DNA of 64,000 nucleotides from Mangifera indica (Eukaryota; Streptophyta; Magnoliopsida; Sapindales; Anacardiaceae). Positions 59,605 through 64,000 of this stretch are shown piece by piece; position 1 is the first letter of the stretch; every line of letters starts with the position of its first letter. The stretch spans positions 9,028,330 through 9,092,329 of the forward strand of contig NC_058150.1 in the NCBI RefSeq assembly GCF_011075055.1. Direction: 5' to 3'. A model generated the notes under the pieces. It was not told the origin of the DNA and made no database searches. It was given only the letters and a program-made list of their open reading frames with translations. A program made the position numbers and the translations under genes.

Positions 59605-61458
59605 TGTAACATCCGAATTCAGGTCTGTCAATAAACTCCACTTCCAAAATTACCCCTAAAGTTAATTTTATAACTTCTTGTCTAAAGAAATTGTAAAAGA
59701 ATTATAGAAAACTACTAAATGAGCAATAATTTTCAAAGGGGGTAAAATGGTCATTTTATAAAGATTCAAGGGACAAAGTGGGAATTAAAATTGAATGGCA
59801 CACTTGAAATTATATGGTGGTGCTAAGGGTTTTTGGTAATTGGCTAAGGATAAAATAGTCATTTATGAAATAGATTAAGGGCAAAATGGTCCAAAAGGCT
59901 TATAAAACCTATAATCTATTCATCTTCTTCATCATTTGCCGAAAACTTCCATTATTTTTTAGCTAAAGCTTTCCTTAAGCAAAATTCATCCAAAAACGTA
60001 GCTAAACAACCTAATTTTCAGTACCTCCAGTTATAAAAAGTATAGATCTGTCAATTCTGGTCAGTTCTAAGGTAAAAAATTTAATTTTTAAGATATGTCA
60101 AATTTAAGGTTTTGATGGATGATTATATTTTTGGTTGATTAAGGTTGCTAGAAAGAAGAAAAGAAGGAGGATAAGCTTAAATCACCAAATTAGCAAAGAA
60201 AATGTAAGAATTTCATACTTTACATACTTGAAGTAAATTTGAATTAGGTTATTTAAATAACCTTTACTTATATAAGTGTGTAAAATATTAGAATTAAGGT
60301 GATTTATGCTTAAAAGGATAAAGAAATTCATTAGGATTCATGATGTAATTTTTGGCCATAAGGGCAAAAATGTCATTTTATGTGATATAGGTTAATTTTG
60401 TTTAATTATGTGCATGATATGTGAAATAACCCTTATATTAAGCTAACATTGTATATTTTGAAATTAATTCAATAGATGAGATATATATAAATGCATGAGA
60501 AAATAATATGATGTTTGATAAAGAGTAAAAAGAATAAGGAAAAATAATGAATGGGCATATTTCATATTATGGTTATATATGTATACATGAGGAATCATAG
60601 CATATGCATGATTTAGAAAAAAATAAAGAAATAGGAAAAATATTTTCTAAGTCATGCATCCTTTCAGAAAATGGAAAACAGTATTTTTGGTTTTATAATG
60701 ACTCATATGATACAGGAAAGCAGAAAACATACTTAAAATCTTTACACGCGAGCTGTACTATGTGGACAGTAAAGAAAATAATCAGTTGTACTGTGTGGAC
60801 AACCAGCTGTACTGTGTGGACAACAAAGAAAAAATATCAACTATACTGTGTGGACAGTGAAGAAAAATAATAGCTGTACTGTGTGGACAACAAAGAAAAA
60901 AATATGCGTGTAAGAGAGAATTATACTTTGTATGGTGACTACAAGTACTATCATATGTAGTCTAGACCAGTCAATGAGAAAGAGAGAGAAAAAAATTAGT
61001 AAATATTTTATGAAAGTCATTTGCATTAGAATTATGCATACAAACCTGTGTGGCTGATAAAGAGTTGAAAAAAATGTATGATCAGAAAATAAAAATGTCA
61101 TGGCACCCATACATGCATAAATCATAACGAGTGAATCATATCTGTATAGTAAGGAAATGAATAAATGTGTGAAAGAAAGAATTATGATACGTGTTAAATG
61201 CGTGTTCTGTGTCAATTATTTTGTTGTAAATAGCTCAAATACGCTGAGTATGGAAAATATTAGAACTAGTATAAAATACTTTGAGTATTGAGTATGATTT
61301 TCTTACTGAGCCATAGTCGTTCACTCCGTTTAATTTAATATTTTACAGGTAAAAAGATGCAGCAAAGGTTCCCGGGGAGCACTAATGAGACATGAGGCTA
61401 AGGGAGGAAAGCACTATATTTTTGTTGATATATATGTTTTGATGTATATGTGAATATA

Positions 61459-61495
<37 letters not shown>

Positions 61496-61839
61496 TTGAT
61501 GTAGATATTGGTGGATTTGTATATATATTGTTTCCTATATGTATATATGTGATTGTGTATAGCTATATCTATATATGTATATATATATGACTAGTTAAGA
61601 AAATTGGTTGTAAAGTATATATGGGTGATAATCTTTATGATGGTTACTAATAAGAATTTATTTTATTTATTATGATTATATGATGAAAATCCAGTCGATT
61701 GGTAGGACTGGTTTGTGTAAATTATTAATTGGGGTGTTACAGGGCATAATTAAAAAGAGAAAATATTCCTCGGACCCTCTAAAATAGGGGAACTCTTGTT
61801 GTTTTTCTGTAACACACCCAATGGTTAGGAGAGGTTACA
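59605..61839 (+). repeat. 5' LTR of a Ty3/gypsy element
   Basis: Starts TGTAACATCCGAATTC, like many plant gypsy LTRs, and ends with GGTTACA just before a primer-site-like sequence. A second possible right edge, GGGGTGTTACA, is at 61731-61741; without the 3' LTR (outside the window) the choice stays open. Inside are the tandem array 60751-60900, a CTTACTGAGCCATAGTCGTTCACTCCG-type block (about 61302-61328, typical of these LTRs, here in parts), and TA runs around 61460-61600. Confidence 0.6.
60751..60900. repeat. Five-copy tandem array in the gypsy LTR
   Basis: AGCTGTACTGTGTGGACA, with small changes, occurs five times (about 60751, 60785, 60805, 60839, 60872). Units are separated by an A-rich filler AACAAAGAAAAAATA; the second and third are fused without filler. 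Confidence 0.9.
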
Positions 61840-61844
61840 TTTTT

Positions 61845-61855
61845 TGTATCAGAGC
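61845..61855 (+). other. Primer-binding site of the gypsy element
   Basis: TGTATCAGAGC, one base short of the initiator-tRNA match TGGTATCAGAGC, five bases after the GGTTACA LTR edge. Confidence 0.6.
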
Positions 61856-62058
61856 GCTATTTTGGGCACTTAAAGGAAGAAATAATAGAATGTGTTGTAA
61901 TATAATATAATATTTATATATAGTTTTGCATTCTAATATTACACAAATGCCCCTCATGTCTTACAGATCAGCTCCCGAGAATCGACTGCAGTAAGTTGTT
62001 TTCTTTACCTGTATTCAAGTAATAGAATATTATGTAATTACACTTATGTAGTTATTAG

Positions 62059-64000
62059 ATGAGGAGTACCACAAGATGAGGATGAGGATGGGGTCGTGGA
62101 AAGGGTATTCAGAGAGAGACGGGAGAACTGTCTAACCCTACCTCGTTAGTTGGTTTAGGATTTGGGCTAGCAGAAATAAGAGATATAGTCCGTCAGGTGT
62201 TGACTGAGAGTCAAGATAGACCCATACCTGAAAATATAGCCAAAGATACCATCCGAGATGAGATTAGAAGTAAGATTCATGAGAAAGTCATAGAAGAAAT
62301 TAGAAATGAAATGAGGAATGAAGGGAGAAGAGAAATTAGAGCTCAAAGGCGACTTGAGCCCATTTATTCCTTACCTAATCAGCATACCCCACCTAAATTT
62401 AAAGGTACCAAAGATCTTTTAGTGGCTGATAAGTGGATCAAACAGATGGAAAGTACCATAGATTTGTTTCCTATGACCGATAGAGAAAAAGTTCGGTATG
62501 CCAATTTCTTAACGAAGAGAGAGGCCCGCGTATGGTGGGACTTAGTTAAAGAAACCAGAAATATGGATTTGATGACCTGACAAGACTTTAGAAGGGCATT
62601 TGAGGCCTAATACAGAACAACTGATATAGTAGCAGTCAAAGTTCAAGAGTTCATTTCTTTACAATAGGGAGAGGGTTCAGTAAAGGATTATTCTACCCGT
62701 TTTGATGTCATATCTAGTTTTGCTCCAGGTATGGTGAGTACACCTAGTCTCTGGCTAGACAGATTTCTTCAGGGCCTTAGATCGGAGATAGCCTTACATG
62801 TATTAACTAGACCACAACCTTCTCAAACTTATGAAGAGACATTGGAGAGAGCATTGAGGTTGGAGGTATATGTTAATAAGCTACCCAAGAATGCACCTTC
62901 TATGTCAACACCTCCATCAATAATAGCACCTCAGACAATGATGCCAAGTAGGTCAACTTTACCTGCCTCATTGACTATTTCAACACCTGTTACAACATTA
63001 GGGGGTAGTTCAATTGGCTCCAGTTTCAGAAACAATAAGGGGAAAATAAAATTCCAGTTAACAGTAAGTAGAAAAGGCAGGAAAAGTGATAAGAAGCCTA
63101 GAAAAGAAAATATTCCCCAATGTCAGATTTGTGGGAGACATCATAGTGGGGAATGTTGGTACTAGCAGAAACAGGTGATTTGTTATAAATGTCGACAACC
63201 ACGGCATATAGCAAAGGATTGCCAGAGTATCGAAGTGCCAATTCAGATACAGCCGCAATAAAGCCTAATTCCGCCAGTGCAACCAGGGAGAGGTACTAAT
63301 GCATGGGTCTATACAGCTACCTATAGTCAGACAGAGGCTAGTCCATCTACAGTTACTGGTAAGCTCTCTTTCCACTCTATTTCCTTATATCTATTGATTG
63401 ATTCAGGAGCTACACCCTTATTTATTACACCAGGGGTTATTGAAAGGGTATGTTTAGTGCCTGTTAGATCTATTCATTCTATTAGAGTTGAGATGCTAGA
63501 TGGTAGGAGTGTGATCACTAATAAGATGTTAAAAGACTAGAGGGTAGTGATACATGGGAGAAAGTTAAAGGTAGACTTGATTGTCTTTGATATGTCTGAT
63601 TTTGATGTTATCTTGGGCATGGATTTCTTAGAAAGATATGGAGTCGAAATTGACTGTAGAAAGAAAAATGCTCAATTCCAACTTGACAATCGGGATCACT
63701 TCAATTTTGGAGAGGGCCATCAGCCTAGTATGATGATCAATAGTATAAAAGCGCAAAAAATTATTAAAAAGAGGGTGTACGGGATATTTAGCTCATATGG
63801 TACATGAGCATGATATTCAAAAATTGGGTGTTCAAGATGTCCCAATAGTATGAGATTTTCCAGATATTTCTCCTGATGAGCTACCAGGTTTACCTCCAGA
63901 GAGAGAATTGGAATTTAGTATAAAGTTAGAACCTGGCTCAGCCCCAATTTCAAAAGTCCTTTACCGAATGGCTCCAGCTGAATTACAAGAATTAAAGAAA
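62059..64000 (+). pseudogene. Ty3/gypsy gag-protease-RT relic, cut off by the window end
   Basis: One long frame interrupted by single stops. The start at 62059 (MRSTTR, then an Arg/Gly-rich start with two TGA) leads into gag: PPKFKGTKDLLVADKWIKQM (62391-62450), REARVWWDLVKE, then DYSTRFDVISSFAPG and RFLQGLRSEIALHV. Two zinc knuckles follow, CQICGRHHSGEC (63121-63156) and CYKCRQPRHIAKDC (63181-63222). The protease has LLIDSGATPLFIT (63394-63432) and FDVILGMDFLERYGVEIDC (63601-63657). The linker to reverse transcriptase reads [20 protein letters not shown] and [19 protein letters not shown], running off the end. The family is Ty3/gypsy, probably the chromovirus side. At least seven in-frame stops make it inactive as it stands. 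Confidence 0.85.

Noticed and set aside
60604..61215. Cys/Trp-rich frames on both strands around 60750-60900
   Set aside because: They are translations of the tandem array in the gypsy LTR.

Overview
AT-rich nuclear DNA of a flowering plant, most likely a eudicot. The genes have many short exons with GT-AG introns, the encoded proteins carry plastid-type transit peptides, and the space between genes is full of decayed plant transposons (Ty1/copia, Ty3/gypsy, hAT, CACTA, Mutator-like, MITEs). I see no bacterial operon, CRISPR array, rRNA or tRNA gene. Exon maps were made by eye from splice sites and reading frame. They close exactly (230, 296, 200 and 70 codons including stops), but no transcript was checked.

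Four host genes can be supported. (1) 11022-13657 (+): an organellar ribosome-rescue factor of the ICT1/ArfB type with a GGQ motif. (2) 27067-30723 (+): plastid phosphoserine phosphatase, the last step of the phosphorylated serine pathway. (3) 41083-43901 (-): a GPI-anchored X8-domain protein of the plasmodesmata callose-binding (PDCB) type. (4) 56624-57229 (-): a secreted 69-residue defensin-like peptide with ten cysteines, whose single intron holds a long TA microsatellite. Genes 2 and 3 are neighbours as in Arabidopsis (At1g18640/At1g18650, from memory), so this looks like a conserved block inflated by transposons. A fifth, unrecognised gene is a pseudogene split by a copia element.

Layout. 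1-10.8 kb: LTR-type repeats, minus-strand gypsy integrase and copia gag relics, the 3' part of a hAT transposase, a MITE and a Mutator-like element ending about 245 bp before gene 1. 11-14 kb: gene 1. 15.4-22.9 kb: a 7-kb minus-strand copia element with both LTRs inside the pseudogene. 23-31 kb: repeats, then gene 2 with a MITE in an intron. 31-41 kb: a repeat copy, a gypsy integrase relic with an LTR-like sequence, then unassigned DNA. 41-44 kb: gene 3. 44.3-54.6 kb: a nested 2.2-kb Mutator-like element with 9-bp target duplications, a hAT relic, LTR-like sequence, tandem repeats, a CACTA relic, a MITE and another Mutator-like element. 55-58 kb: microsatellites and gene 4. 58-64 kb: repeats, a copia relic, then the 5' LTR and gag-protease-RT start of a plus-strand gypsy element cut off by the window end.

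The genes do not form a pathway; each is an independent plant gene. What stands out is a family of Mutator-like non-autonomous elements with intact target duplications, a palindromic MITE family linked to AT microsatellites, and the small cysteine-rich gene.
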